64,000 nucleotides of DNA, taken from positions 328,707 through 392,706 of the forward strand of contig CALMIO010000002.1 in the NCBI GenBank assembly GCA_937864035.1. The letters run 5' to 3'. The notes beneath the pieces are model-generated. The model was not told the origin of the DNA, made no database searches, and saw only the letters and a list, made by a program, of their open reading frames with translations. Numbering within the stretch: the first letter of the stretch is position 1; each line of letters begins with the position of its first letter. The translations under genes and the position numbers were made by a program. Shown here one piece after another: positions 45,037-54,341 of this stretch. This DNA comes from an uncultured Pseudomonadota bacterium. GTDB taxonomy: Bacteria; Bdellovibrionota_C; UBA2361; CALMIO01.

Positions 45037-45642
45037 GTGGTAAAGTTGTTTATGTTCGATCGCGAACTCGGAAAAAAGCCTCATAATAATTTAATCTCAC
45101 TGCCTCACAAACACACCCTTTTAAGTCCCGTTTATGGAGAGCATTCTTCTGGCACTCTTTATTTTTGGGCTGCTTTAGTTGAGGCCAAATTTTTAGGAAG
45201 CAGTATGAAAGACAGCAATTTTATGTTATCTGATCATCTTTCGATTGTTAGCGATCTTGCCACTTACCCTGATTATTTTGGCAATCATCAGCGGCCAAGA
45301 ACCCCTTTTTATCCAACGCTGACTGATTATAGGACATTAAATTTTGCCACGAAAATAGATCTTAAACCTACGAGCGATCCCAAAAAAAATCTTTTAACAT
45401 GTGCGCAAATAGCCGATCATCTCTTGATCGCTTGTGCGTTTTCAAATAGGGAAAACGATTTTGCTATCAACACGTGTCGTTGGTTTTACAAGAGCGCTGA
45501 TTTTTATGTCACAGAGGCGATACGAAATAATTATTTAAGTGAAGAGGTTCGAGCATCCTCTCCTCTTTTCAGAACCTTAGCAAGTGGTATTGATGGCGCT
45601 ATAGCTATATTAAGAGAGGTTATTTTTGAACCTCAAAAATAA
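45037..45642 (+). CDS. Unrecognised soluble protein
   Basis: 201 residues from GTG 45037; the ATG at 45052 gives 196 and is equally likely. No signal peptide or membrane helix. The sequence is His-rich near the start (SLPHKHTLLSPVYGEH) and ends in amphipathic helices (LLTCAQIADHLLIACAFSNRENDF, FRTLASGIDGAIAILREVIF). It follows the Tad/kinase operon by 87 bases on the same strand. Function unknown. Confidence 0.55.
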   Translation: MVKLFMFDRELGKKPHNNLISLPHKHTLLSPVYGEHSSGTLYFWAALVEAKFLGSSMKDSNFMLSDHLSIVSDLATYPDYFGNHQRPRTPFYPTLTDYRTLNFATKIDLKPTSDPKKNLLTCAQIADHLLIACAFSNRENDFAINTCRWFYKSADFYVTEAIRNNYLSEEVRASSPLFRTLASGIDGAIAILREVIFEPQK

Positions 45643-45665
45643 AAAAAAGTAGTATTTTACTTTGA

Positions 45666-46178
45666 TTAAACGAGCTTTATCTTTTTAAAGAGTTTCTTTT
45701 CTAAGCGGCGCATCTTTTGGGCTTCGGCTTGAGGAACTTTTTCATGATCGTATCCTAAAAGATGAAGCAGGGAATGAATAGCCAGCCTTAATAATTCATT
45801 TTTCACGGTAATGCCGTGTTCTTTGGCTTGGCGAATTGTTGTTTCAGATGAAATTACTATTTCACCAAGCAAAAAAACTCTCTCTCCTTTGATTTTTTCC
45901 TTTAAATAGGAGAAAGAGATAACATCGGTGGCTTTGTTTTTTCCGCGAAACTGTTTGTTAATATTTCTGATTTCGCGATTGTTTGTCAAGCGAACGTTAA
46001 TTTCTCGGTTTTTTTTTGGAATTTTATTAAATGGTGGCAAAAGCAATGTTTGCTGAAACAGATCTGCGATCTCTTTTTTTTTGATTTTTGGAAATTTACC
46101 GGTAATGTTTACGAGCCAACAACTTTTCGCTGTGCCTGCAAAAGTTTGAGGAGAGTTTTTTTTGGAGATTATTCCCAT
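45666..46178 (-). CDS. ybeY: YbeY endoribonuclease (16S rRNA maturation)
   Basis: 170 residues. The metal-binding signature H-x3-H-x5-H appears in AIHSLLHLLGYDHE (about 137-150), preceded by NKQFRGKNKATDVISFSY and LGEIVISSETTIRQAKEHGI, all family markers. YbeY takes part in 16S rRNA 3' end processing and ribosome quality control. Its start overlaps the end of phoH by 10 bases, the common phoH-ybeY pairing. Confidence 0.95.
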   Translation of the reverse strand: MGIISKKNSPQTFAGTAKSCWLVNITGKFPKIKKKEIADLFQQTLLLPPFNKIPKKNREINVRLTNNREIRNINKQFRGKNKATDVISFSYLKEKIKGERVFLLGEIVISSETTIRQAKEHGITVKNELLRLAIHSLLHLLGYDHEKVPQAEAQKMRRLEKKLFKKIKLV

Positions 46179-47164
46179 TTTTTATAAGCGGCAACTATTT
46201 TAGCGACCAAAGGGTGTCTTAAAACGTCGTCTTCGCTAAAATAAACGAAAGCCACTCCTTCTATTCCTTTTAAAATTTGAAGAGCTTCTACTAAACCGGA
46301 GGATGTTCCTTTTGGAAGATCGATTTGGGTTATGTCTCCGGTGATGACGCATTTGGCGCCTCGTCCAAGCCTAGTTAGCAACATTTTCATTTGAACTGGA
46401 GTTGTGTTTTGAGCTTCGTCCAAAATGACGAAAGCGTTGGTTAATGTTCTGCCTCGCATAAAGGCGAGGGGCGCGACCTCAACCAAACCTTTTTCTACCA
46501 TCTCTTTAGCTCGTTCAAAGTCCACCATATCGTGCAGAGCATCGTAAAGCGGACGGAGATATGGATTTACTTTTTCAGCCATGTCGCCCGGCAGAAACCC
46601 GAGTTTTTCTCCCGCTTCAACGGCTGGTCGGCAGAGGACTATTCGTTTGACCTCTTTGTTTGTTAGCGCTGATACCGCCATTGCCATCGCTAAGTAGGTT
46701 TTGCCAGTTCCCGCAGGGCCGAGGCCAAAAACTAGATCATGGTTTTGAATGCTATCTAGATAAGATTTTTGATTAAATGTTTTTGGCACTATGCCGATTT
46801 TTTTTCCCGCCAGCCTAATTTGATCTCTAAAGAGATCGCCAAGCCTAAGATCTTTATTGGCGGAGAGCATTTTTAGGCAACGCTCTAAATCTCCCGGAAA
46901 AAGTTGTTCTCCGTTGCTTACGATCTCGGCAAGTTGGGAAAGAAGGTTATGCGCGAGGTCAACTTCAGAGTCTCTTCCGGCAAGAGAGAGCTCTCCGCCG
47001 GCATCGGCAATGCGAATATTGAGAGCTCTCTCAAGAATTTTGAGATTTTTCCCCTGTTCACCGGTGATTTTAAGATGTGTTTCTGAATCTCTAATGGCTA
47101 GGTTTAGTTGTTTTGGTTCTCCGCGAGGAGCCTTTTTGTTTTTTTTATTTTTTTCTCGAATCAC
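46169..47164 (-). CDS. phoH: PhoH-like ATPase
   Basis: 331 residues from a GTG at 47164. A KH-like N-terminal part (TGEQGKNLKILERALNIRIADAGGELSLAG) precedes a P-loop ATPase domain: GPAGTGKTYLAMAMAV (about 153-168), VLCRPAVEAGEKLGFLPGDM, FVILDEAQNTTPVQMKMLLTRLG and GDITQIDLP. The family is linked to RNA metabolism and is typically beside ybeY, as here. Start codon not strongly supported; a Lys-rich N-terminus is unusual. Confidence 0.93.
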   Translation of the reverse strand: MIREKNKKNKKAPRGEPKQLNLAIRDSETHLKITGEQGKNLKILERALNIRIADAGGELSLAGRDSEVDLAHNLLSQLAEIVSNGEQLFPGDLERCLKMLSANKDLRLGDLFRDQIRLAGKKIGIVPKTFNQKSYLDSIQNHDLVFGLGPAGTGKTYLAMAMAVSALTNKEVKRIVLCRPAVEAGEKLGFLPGDMAEKVNPYLRPLYDALHDMVDFERAKEMVEKGLVEVAPLAFMRGRTLTNAFVILDEAQNTTPVQMKMLLTRLGRGAKCVITGDITQIDLPKGTSSGLVEALQILKGIEGVAFVYFSEDDVLRHPLVAKIVAAYKKWE

Positions 47165-47238
47165 GCCAATTTATTAAATTTAAACAGAAATTTTCAAATT
47201 TTTATTTAAACAATAATTTGAAAACCACTAGTAAGAGA

Positions 47239-49044
47239 TTAAACTGTTTCGAGCTTTGCGTAAATTCGTCTTGTTCCTTCGCCAACGCTCTCTTCTTTTT
47301 GAATCTTAAAACGCCCTAAAAGTTTGGTATTTTCAACATGGGGACCGCCGCAGATCTCCTTTGAAAAATCACCGATAGTGTAAATTTTGACTTTTTCTGG
47401 GTATCTCTCTCCAAAAAAAGCGAGCGCGCCTTCGGCGATGGCTTCTTTGTATGTTGAGACGGTAAAAGAAATGGCAAGTTCTTTTTTGATCTGTTCATTC
47501 ACCAGATCTTCGATTGTTTTTAATTCGCTTTCGGTCAGTTTAGTTGGGTGCGAGAAATCAAAACGCAACCTTTCGGCGGTGATATTGCTTCCCATTTGCT
47601 TGGCGCCGTTCCCGAGAACTAGCCTTAAAGATTGATGCAAAAGATGGGTGGCGGTGTGAAGCCTTACCACCTCTTCACTGTGATCTTGAAGGCCTCCTTT
47701 AAACATTCCTTGCGAGGCAGTACGGGAGCGTTCTTGGTGTTTTTTAAACTCTGCTTCAAATTGTTCTTTGTCAACTTTTTGGCCTCGTTCGCGAGCGATT
47801 TCTTCTGTCATCTCCCAAGGGAAGCCAAAAGTTTCAAAAAGCTTAAAAGCGATCGCTCCGTCAATTTGATCAATTTTTTCGATCTCTTTTAAACCTTTGC
47901 CGATCATTGCGTTGAATTTTTTCTCTTCGCTACTTATAGCTTCTATTACTTTTTCTGTTTGTTGCTGGGGCAGAGGATAAGCGTTTTGATATATTTGGAG
48001 GACGGTTTTAACAAGTTCGGTAATTAAACCTTCGCTGGCTTTGATTTGTTTGGCGAAACGTATGGCACGGCGCGCGAGCCGGCGGGTGACGTATCCTTGA
48101 GCTTTGTTTGATGGCATTGCGCCGTCTGCCATGAGCATTGCGGCGGCGCGCGAATGATCAGCAATAATTCGGATAGCTTTGGTCGAAGCTTCGCCGCTTC
48201 CGTAAACGACACCTGAGGCTTTTTCTATTTTTACTATTAGTGGGTGGAAAAGATCGATTTTATAAATGTCATTTTCGTCAGCAAGCGCCGCGCTTATTCT
48301 TTCTAACCCTCCTCCAAAATCAACGTTTTTTTGGGGTAGAAATTCTAGTTTGCCATTGCTTGATTTTTTATATTCCATGAAAACAGAATTGCCGATCTCT
48401 AAGAACCTGCCGCAGTCGCAGTTAGGGTGGCATTTTTCTGCAAAAGCTGGGTTATGAGGAACATTGACAAATTCGTAGAAAATTTCACTGTCTGGGCCGC
48501 CCGGTTCTCCAACGGGCATTTTTTCCGGCTCGCCGGCTCTTGACCACCAGTTTTTGCGGGCGTTGTAAGCAAAAATTTTTTCACCTTCTTTGGCGTTAAT
48601 GCCGACAGCGGCGAACAGCTCTTTCCAGATCTTTATTGATTCGGTGTCTTTGGGGGCATCGGCATCGCCTTCGAAAACGGTCACGTATATTTTATTAGGA
48701 TCAAACCCAAGTTCATTTATTAAAAATTTAAAGATCCAAGCAAGCTGCTCTTTTTTAAAATAATCTCCGAGCGACCAATTGCCGAGCATTTCAAAAAAAG
48801 TTGTGTGGCGGTTGTCGCCAACCTCTTCAATATCTTGAGAGCGGAAGGCGCGTTGGCTGTTAACTAGCCGCCTTCCTTCTGGATGCGGTTCGCCGAGAAG
48901 ATACGGAACTAGCGGTTGCATTCCAGAGGAGGTAAAAAGGGTGGTAGGATCGTTTTGTGGGATTAGGGAAGCTGAAGGGATCTCTTGATGTCCTTTATTT
49001 TTGAAAAATTCTATGTATTTTTTTCTGATTTCCTCAGTTTTCAC
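47239..49044 (-). CDS. alaS: Alanyl-tRNA synthetase, short form lacking the C-Ala domain
   Basis: 601 residues, against about 870 for ordinary bacterial AlaRS. Class II motifs are clear (NSQRAFRSQDIEEVGDNRHTTFFEMLGNW; VDFGGGLERI), as is the tRNA-recognition domain (GAMPSNKAQGYVTRRLARRA) and the editing/SAD domain with HxxxH (TATHLLHQS) and CxxxH (CGGPHVENT). It ends directly after the editing domain, without linker or C-Ala. The shape and wording (MKTEEIRKKYIEFFKNKGHQ...) resemble AlaRS of Patescibacteria (CPR). Divergent from ettA; 74 bases upstream of phoH. Confidence 0.93.
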   Translation of the reverse strand: MKTEEIRKKYIEFFKNKGHQEIPSASLIPQNDPTTLFTSSGMQPLVPYLLGEPHPEGRRLVNSQRAFRSQDIEEVGDNRHTTFFEMLGNWSLGDYFKKEQLAWIFKFLINELGFDPNKIYVTVFEGDADAPKDTESIKIWKELFAAVGINAKEGEKIFAYNARKNWWSRAGEPEKMPVGEPGGPDSEIFYEFVNVPHNPAFAEKCHPNCDCGRFLEIGNSVFMEYKKSSNGKLEFLPQKNVDFGGGLERISAALADENDIYKIDLFHPLIVKIEKASGVVYGSGEASTKAIRIIADHSRAAAMLMADGAMPSNKAQGYVTRRLARRAIRFAKQIKASEGLITELVKTVLQIYQNAYPLPQQQTEKVIEAISSEEKKFNAMIGKGLKEIEKIDQIDGAIAFKLFETFGFPWEMTEEIARERGQKVDKEQFEAEFKKHQERSRTASQGMFKGGLQDHSEEVVRLHTATHLLHQSLRLVLGNGAKQMGSNITAERLRFDFSHPTKLTESELKTIEDLVNEQIKKELAISFTVSTYKEAIAEGALAFFGERYPEKVKIYTIGDFSKEICGGPHVENTKLLGRFKIQKEESVGEGTRRIYAKLETV

Positions 49045-49249
49045 TAGTTGATTTTAAAATTAACGATCTTAAAATAGATAAAATAGTAGTAATTTCTGAA
49101 ATGATCAACAGAGCTTAGAAATTCTCTTTTAATTTGAATAATTTGCGGCTGAAAGATGATTTTTGAGGGGTTATTTCAGAAAAATTTGCTAACTTTTGAT
49201 GTTCGCTGTACAGTTTAGCTTTTGATAAGACTATTTATTGATTGATTTT

Positions 49250-50923
49250 ATGCCTGTAACGATCTTTACCGCTCATCAGTTAACAAAGGTTTTTCCGCCA
49301 AACAAAACGGTGCTTAAGGATATTTCGCTCTCTTTTTTTGCGGGAGCAAAAATAGGGGTGATAGGGCATAATGGTTCGGGGAAATCTTCCCTGCTTAAGA
49401 TTATGGCGGGGATTGACAATGATTTTCATGGTTCGGCGGAACCGATGGGCAACATTACTATTGGTTATTTGCCGCAGGAGCCTCGCTTGGATCCAGAGAA
49501 AACGGTCAGAGAGAATGTTTTACTCGGAGTAAAAAACGTTGCCGATCTTCTGGCTGAGTTTGAAGCAGTTAGCGCCAAACTTGGCGAAGATATTTCGCCC
49601 GAAGAGATGGATCGGCTTATAAATAAACAAGCCGACTTGCAGGAGAAGATTGACGCAGTTGATGGTTGGAATATTGATCATAAACTTGATATTGCGATGG
49701 ATGCTTTGCGTTGTCCGCCCGGGGAGGCAAGAGTTGAAAATCTCTCTGGAGGAGAGTTGCGGCGGGTGGCGTTGTGCAAGCTTTTGCTGAGCGCTCCGGA
49801 TCTGTTGCTTTTAGACGAGCCGACCAATCATTTGGACGCAGAGTCTGTCGGGTGGCTTGAGCGCCATTTGACAGAATATAAGGGAGCGGTGATTGCGATA
49901 ACCCACGATCGTTATTTTTTGGATAACGCCGCCGAGTGGATATTAGAGCTTGATCGTGGCGTTGGGTATCCTTGGAAGGGAAATTATTCGTCTTGGCTTG
50001 ATCAGAAGAAAAAGAGGTTAGAAAACGAGGAGAAAACTGAGAGCAAGCGCCAGAAAACTTTAGAGCGCGAGCTTGAGTGGGTCAGGCAGTCGCCGCGGGC
50101 GAGGCAAGCAAAATCGAAAGCTCGTCTTTCTGCTTATGAAAATCTCTTGTCTCAAACTCGGGAAAAAGGAGCTGAGGATCTTGAGATTTATATTCCTCCG
50201 GGCCCTCGGCTTGGGGAGTTGGTGATTTCCGCCAAGGGGGTGGCAAAATCTTATGGCGACAAATTGCTTTTTGAGGATCTTAGTTTTAATTTGCCTCGAG
50301 GCGGAATAGTTGGTGTTATTGGTCCGAACGGAGCTGGCAAGACGACGCTTTTTAGGATGATTACTGGTGCGGAGCGGCCCGATGGCGGCGAGTTTAAAAT
50401 TGGCGACACTGTTAAACTTGGTTATGTTGATCAGAAAAGGGACGCTCTTAAGGCTGATAACACGGTTTTTCAGGAGATCTATGAAGGTTATGATCAGATT
50501 AAGCTTGGTGGACGGGAGGTTAACGCGCGGTCTTATATCGCGCGTTTTAATTTTTCGGGGCAGGATCAGGAGAAAAAGATTGGCGCTCTTTCTGGCGGCG
50601 AGCGTAACCGCGTGCATTTGGCGAAGGTGTTAAAATCTGGCGCTAATGTTTTATTGCTTGACGAGCCGACCAATGATCTGGATGTTAACACCTTGCGGGC
50701 GCTCGAGGAGGCATTGCTTGAGTTTGCCGGTTGCGCGGTTGTTATTAGCCATGATCGTTGGTTTTTGGATCGGGTGGCGACGCATATTTTGGCTTTTGAG
50801 GGTGATTCTCGGGTTGTTTGGTTTGAGGGTAATTATCAGGAGTACGAGGCGGATCGCAGGAAACGTTTAGGCGCGGAAGCCGACCAGCCGCATAGGATTA
50901 AGTACAAGAAACTTTCTCGTTGA
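49250..50923 (+). CDS. ettA: ABC-F translation factor EttA
   Basis: 557 residues from the ATG at 49250 (a TTG at 49238 would add four). Two ABC domains without membrane parts: Walker A GHNGSGKS and GPNGAGKT, signatures NLSGGE and ALSGGE, Walker B LLLLDEPTNHLD and LLLDEPTNDLD. Between them is the arm and the Lys/Arg-rich linker (LEREL EWVRQSPRARQAKSKARL) typical of EttA. It binds the ribosomal E site and gates the first elongation step by energy status. Convergent with the large unknown gene downstream. Confidence 0.93.
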   Translation: MPVTIFTAHQLTKVFPPNKTVLKDISLSFFAGAKIGVIGHNGSGKSSLLKIMAGIDNDFHGSAEPMGNITIGYLPQEPRLDPEKTVRENVLLGVKNVADLLAEFEAVSAKLGEDISPEEMDRLINKQADLQEKIDAVDGWNIDHKLDIAMDALRCPPGEARVENLSGGELRRVALCKLLLSAPDLLLLDEPTNHLDAESVGWLERHLTEYKGAVIAITHDRYFLDNAAEWILELDRGVGYPWKGNYSSWLDQKKKRLENEEKTESKRQKTLERELEWVRQSPRARQAKSKARLSAYENLLSQTREKGAEDLEIYIPPGPRLGELVISAKGVAKSYGDKLLFEDLSFNLPRGGIVGVIGPNGAGKTTLFRMITGAERPDGGEFKIGDTVKLGYVDQKRDALKADNTVFQEIYEGYDQIKLGGREVNARSYIARFNFSGQDQEKKIGALSGGERNRVHLAKVLKSGANVLLLDEPTNDLDVNTLRALEEALLEFAGCAVVISHDRWFLDRVATHILAFEGDSRVVWFEGNYQEYEADRRKRLGAEADQPHRIKYKKLSR

Positions 50924-51059
50924 GATTTTATCTTAGATGCGTTTTTGCAAAGGTTGTTTTGTCGTTACAGCTTTGTCAATCACTTAAAAGTTTTAAAAAT
51001 TGCTATATTTACGTTGATTTAACTGGTTAAATTGCCGAAAAGCAAACTTGGCAAAATTA

Positions 51060-52670
51060 CTATTGCTTTGATCTTTTTAGTGATCTTTTTAATATAGCTT
51101 GTGCAATATAATCAACGGTTTTTTCTAGGTCTTTTTGTTCGATATTAATTGTATAGTCGTTATTTACATTTTTACAAATAATTCCTTTAGTTTTTAGAAA
51201 ATTTATATTTTTTTTCGTACCTACTTTCAGGATTTCTTGATTGTTGGTGTCGTTATTATTGATTTTATTAATATAGATACCCATGTGGCCATTTGATTTA
51301 CTAAAGGTAAAGTTAATTTCTATCTTGTTGACCTTTGTTGTAATTATCAAATTATAGTTTGGTGTTGTTTTGCTTTGCTCGTACCTAACATCATTAAAAG
51401 GATATTTCAAATAAATTTTTTTCGCGAGTCCTTGCGTTGATGTAGTAAAGAGAGCTGGGTCTAATAATTTCTCTATAGGCACATTGTTTATATCGTTTGA
51501 ATTTTGTTCTATTAGTTTTTTAACTTCCTCTTGGATTTTTTCAATATTATCAAAAAACCCAAAAGCTATTTTTTGAATAGAGTCTTTGAATTTATTTCTG
51601 ATATATTCATCTGGAGATTTAATGTCCAGTAATTTTTCTATTAATAATACGAGATCTTGATTTAAACCCGTTTCGTTTATGCATGGTGTGATTTCCGTAC
51701 TAATATAATCCTGAAGACTTGTTATATGCTTTAGCAGGGCCTTAGCACTTGCTCTTTGAGACTCTATTTCATTGATATTGGGAAAATCTTTTTTGATGAA
51801 TCCGAGTCTTGTATAGTATCCGTTTATCGTTGGTATTTTTCCCTCTTGCTTTTCGGGTGGCGCGCCGATTGCGCTTTGATCTTTATATAGCCCAATCGTT
51901 ACTTTTCCAAAGATTGATTTTTCGCACCCTATTTGGCAGGAATCGTCCGTTATAATTTTTATGTGTCCTTGGTGTTCGCATTTTGAAATCTGAGATTCCT
52001 TTATTAAGGTAATTTTCAATTTATTTTTAACTTCTGTACCATCTTGATTGCTTACAGTGTATTTTGGAAAGCGAGGCGCAATCAATTGACACCCCGAAAA
52101 AATGCACTCGCGAAAGGCATCTTGGTATTTTTCAAAGTTGAAATTTTTAATCTCCATATTTTCGACCCTGCTAGCTCTTAGCAGAGGAGCTCCATTGCTA
52201 TGTTGGAGGTTGAGCAGATCTGTTAAGTATGTAGGAGATTTAGTTGTTTTTTGTAACTGCTGAAGATATTTTTCCGCTATTTGGTCTCTGATTTTTTCTA
52301 TGTCTTCCAAAGTTGCATTTGGATCACTGTTTGCTTTATAGATAATTGTTTTAGGTTTTTGAGGATCAGGCCTATTTTGGCTAATTTTAACATAAACATC
52401 ACCGTTTTCTTTGAAAATTTCTAGCTTATGTTTATCGTCTTTCGAACGGATGGCCAACAAACGATTTGGATCCGTTGATCGGGTTGTTATATCAATTTTC
52501 TCTGGAATTCCCGGAATTGTTAATTTTGCCTCCGCCCACTCTTCCAATGTTTTTTTAAGAAGAGAAGCATCCTGCACAGTTTCTTGTTTTGCTTGTGAGT
52601 CTGCTAATGTTTGATCGGACGATCTTCTTATTTGTACTTCTCTTAGCACTTGAAGTGCTGTGCTTGGCAT
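51060..52670 (-). CDS. Large unrecognised soluble protein
   Basis: 536 residues, very Lys/Asn/Ile-rich, with no signal peptide or membrane helix. Residues about 1-40 are helical, 45-110 beta-like (TIPGIPEKIDITTRSTDPNRLLAIRSKDDKHKLEIF), a Cys-containing middle (CIFSGCQLIAP; CEHQGHIK; CQIGCEKS at about 190-260) could bind metal, and the last 150 residues form a second beta-rich domain that weakly resembles the first (IEINFTFSKSNGHMGIYINKI). The base composition is lower in GC than the neighbouring ettA. It faces away from the Tra-like operon and could be a substrate or effector, but this is a guess. Confidence 0.6.
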   Translation of the reverse strand: MPSTALQVLREVQIRRSSDQTLADSQAKQETVQDASLLKKTLEEWAEAKLTIPGIPEKIDITTRSTDPNRLLAIRSKDDKHKLEIFKENGDVYVKISQNRPDPQKPKTIIYKANSDPNATLEDIEKIRDQIAEKYLQQLQKTTKSPTYLTDLLNLQHSNGAPLLRASRVENMEIKNFNFEKYQDAFRECIFSGCQLIAPRFPKYTVSNQDGTEVKNKLKITLIKESQISKCEHQGHIKIITDDSCQIGCEKSIFGKVTIGLYKDQSAIGAPPEKQEGKIPTINGYYTRLGFIKKDFPNINEIESQRASAKALLKHITSLQDYISTEITPCINETGLNQDLVLLIEKLLDIKSPDEYIRNKFKDSIQKIAFGFFDNIEKIQEEVKKLIEQNSNDINNVPIEKLLDPALFTTSTQGLAKKIYLKYPFNDVRYEQSKTTPNYNLIITTKVNKIEINFTFSKSNGHMGIYINKINNNDTNNQEILKVGTKKNINFLKTKGIICKNVNNDYTINIEQKDLEKTVDYIAQAILKRSLKRSKQ

Positions 52671-52843
52671 ATTTTATTTCCGTATTATTTAAAGACAAAT
52701 TCTAGTGACCATCATGCATCTTTATTAACAGTTATGCTACAAGCTGGCAGATATGTCTCATAAATCTTAGGCTTTGTTTGATAAAATTTTCTTCTTGGTG
52801 TTTGGATTATGGCAGAGCAACTATTCTAAAATCACTTATTTTT

Positions 52844-52872
52844 TTGTATTATAAGGGTTTCTCTGATATAAT
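52844..52872 (+). promoter_or_regulatory. Candidate promoter of the Tra-like operon
   Basis: A perfect -10 TATAAT at 52867-52872 has TTGTAT (a weak -35) 17 bases upstream at 52844-52849. It lies about 75 bases before the first gene of the operon. Confidence 0.4.
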
Positions 52873-52896
52873 AAAGGTTTAAGGATCAAAACCTTT
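52873..52896 (+). other. Leader hairpin upstream of the Tra-like operon
   Basis: AAAGGTTT (52873-52880) pairs with AAACCTTT (52889-52896) over an 8-base loop, starting directly after the -10 box. It would sit at the very 5' end of the transcript, where such stems often stabilise RNA or act as an operator. No T-tract follows. Confidence 0.35.
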
Positions 52897-52943
52897 ACCT
52901 GCTTTGATTAAGATAATGAGAAATTTTAACCCTTTTTACGGTT

Positions 52944-54323
52944 GTGCTAAGGAAAAGGAATCATTATTGCCCTAAGTTTTCGCCTTTATCGCTTGCTGTT
53001 TTTCCCCGCTTGCGCGCCATCATCTCGTCTGCCATTTTCCAAAGATTTTTCCAATTTTCTTCATGGGTTCCGTCGAATGGCTTAATTTTCCCGTTTCTTT
53101 TGGCGGTGGTATTATTCGCATCTGTTGTCTCCGCATTTGCTCAATCTGAAAACGATTTTTTTGAGAAAAACGCCGCTCGCACAATTTTTGATGACTCGAT
53201 CACTGAAAACGGCTTACCGCACATAAAACTTTTGCGACCGCAAAAAAAAGATGATCAGCCAAAGCTAAGTGAAAATTTAAAACTAAAAAGTGATGGTGCT
53301 AGCGAAGCGGAAGACAGCCTCGCGCGCGCTAAGTTAGGTAAGTTTGATTTAAACGGAGAGCCCCCATTCAAACAACCAGCCTCTCCTTTGGAGGTTAAGC
53401 AAGAAAACCCGCCGCAATCTGTTTCGCAAAAATTGCTTTCAAAATATGGCGATCCAAACAAAGACGCCCCGATTTTGGCAGACGATAAAGCGCCGCAACC
53501 GTTCAAAGCTATGATGGAAGCGCTTGATAGCGGCGACGAAAAATTGGCTTTTGATTACGCTCGCCAATACGTCAGGCATCTTCGCAATCTTAATCAACGC
53601 ACCCAGCGGGCGGTGGCGATGCAAGCTTTGGCGATGGAAAAAGAGGGAATGTTAGGAGTTGGCGGTTGGCAGAACGATCCTATGTTTAACGATGATCGCA
53701 AGAAATTTTTGGGCGAAGATGATTTTGTCAGGGCTAAATCCATCGAAGCGCTTGCGGGAGAGCCTAAAAAACTTAGCGAGCAGGCGTTGGATTTGATAGC
53801 TGGGGCGCTTAGTAAAGAGAAAAAACTTAGCGGTATTCCCTCTTTGAAAGATGATGGTGCCAGCGACGATCAGCTTCCGTCTGCCGGCGCTACTTTGAAA
53901 GATCAAATATTGGCTGAAAAGGAGAAACGTTTAAAACTGCGAGCGAGCTTCGCGAATCGGGCGCCGATCGATCCAAAGGGGAAAGTTACGGTTCTTTATT
54001 TTGTTCGTCCTAACGAGAGAAATTCTCAGTTAATGGGGCGTTATCTTGAATCAATTTATCGCAAATACGCCGGTGATAAAAACGTTCAAATTAGGGCTTT
54101 TACGGTTGAAGAACTTGATGTTTTATCGGCGCAAGCTTTTCGTTATGGCGCGGGCGCGACCTATCAGCTTGAGGGTGGATCAAAGCTTGCCGAAAGGCTG
54201 AATATAAGAGTAACCCCTAGTTTGGTCTTTATGTCTGCCAGCACGGGAGAGGCCATAGTAGAGGAGGGCGCGCGCGAGCTGGTTTATATTGATGAATTGA
54301 TCAGCTTTATGAGCGGTAGATAA
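52944..54323 (+). CDS. TraF-like exported protein with thioredoxin fold lacking CxxC
   Basis: 459 residues from GTG 52944. The start is uncertain because the likely signal peptide (LIFPFLLAVVLFASVVSAFAQ) begins only at about residue 47, so an internal non-ATG start is possible. A polar low-complexity middle is followed by a helical region (about 190-330) and a C-terminal thioredoxin-like domain (about 345-455: KVTVLYFVRPNERNSQLMGRYLESIY ... LNIRVTPSLVFMSASTG). The cis-Pro loop VTPSLV is present but the CxxC position reads PNER. This layout matches TraF/TrbB-type proteins of F-type conjugation systems. First gene of a four-gene operon. Confidence 0.65.
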   Translation: MLRKRNHYCPKFSPLSLAVFPRLRAIISSAIFQRFFQFSSWVPSNGLIFPFLLAVVLFASVVSAFAQSENDFFEKNAARTIFDDSITENGLPHIKLLRPQKKDDQPKLSENLKLKSDGASEAEDSLARAKLGKFDLNGEPPFKQPASPLEVKQENPPQSVSQKLLSKYGDPNKDAPILADDKAPQPFKAMMEALDSGDEKLAFDYARQYVRHLRNLNQRTQRAVAMQALAMEKEGMLGVGGWQNDPMFNDDRKKFLGEDDFVRAKSIEALAGEPKKLSEQALDLIAGALSKEKKLSGIPSLKDDGASDDQLPSAGATLKDQILAEKEKRLKLRASFANRAPIDPKGKVTVLYFVRPNERNSQLMGRYLESIYRKYAGDKNVQIRAFTVEELDVLSAQAFRYGAGATYQLEGGSKLAERLNIRVTPSLVFMSASTGEAIVEEGARELVYIDELISFMSGR

Positions 54324-54341
54324 AGATAAGGTGTTTTTAGG

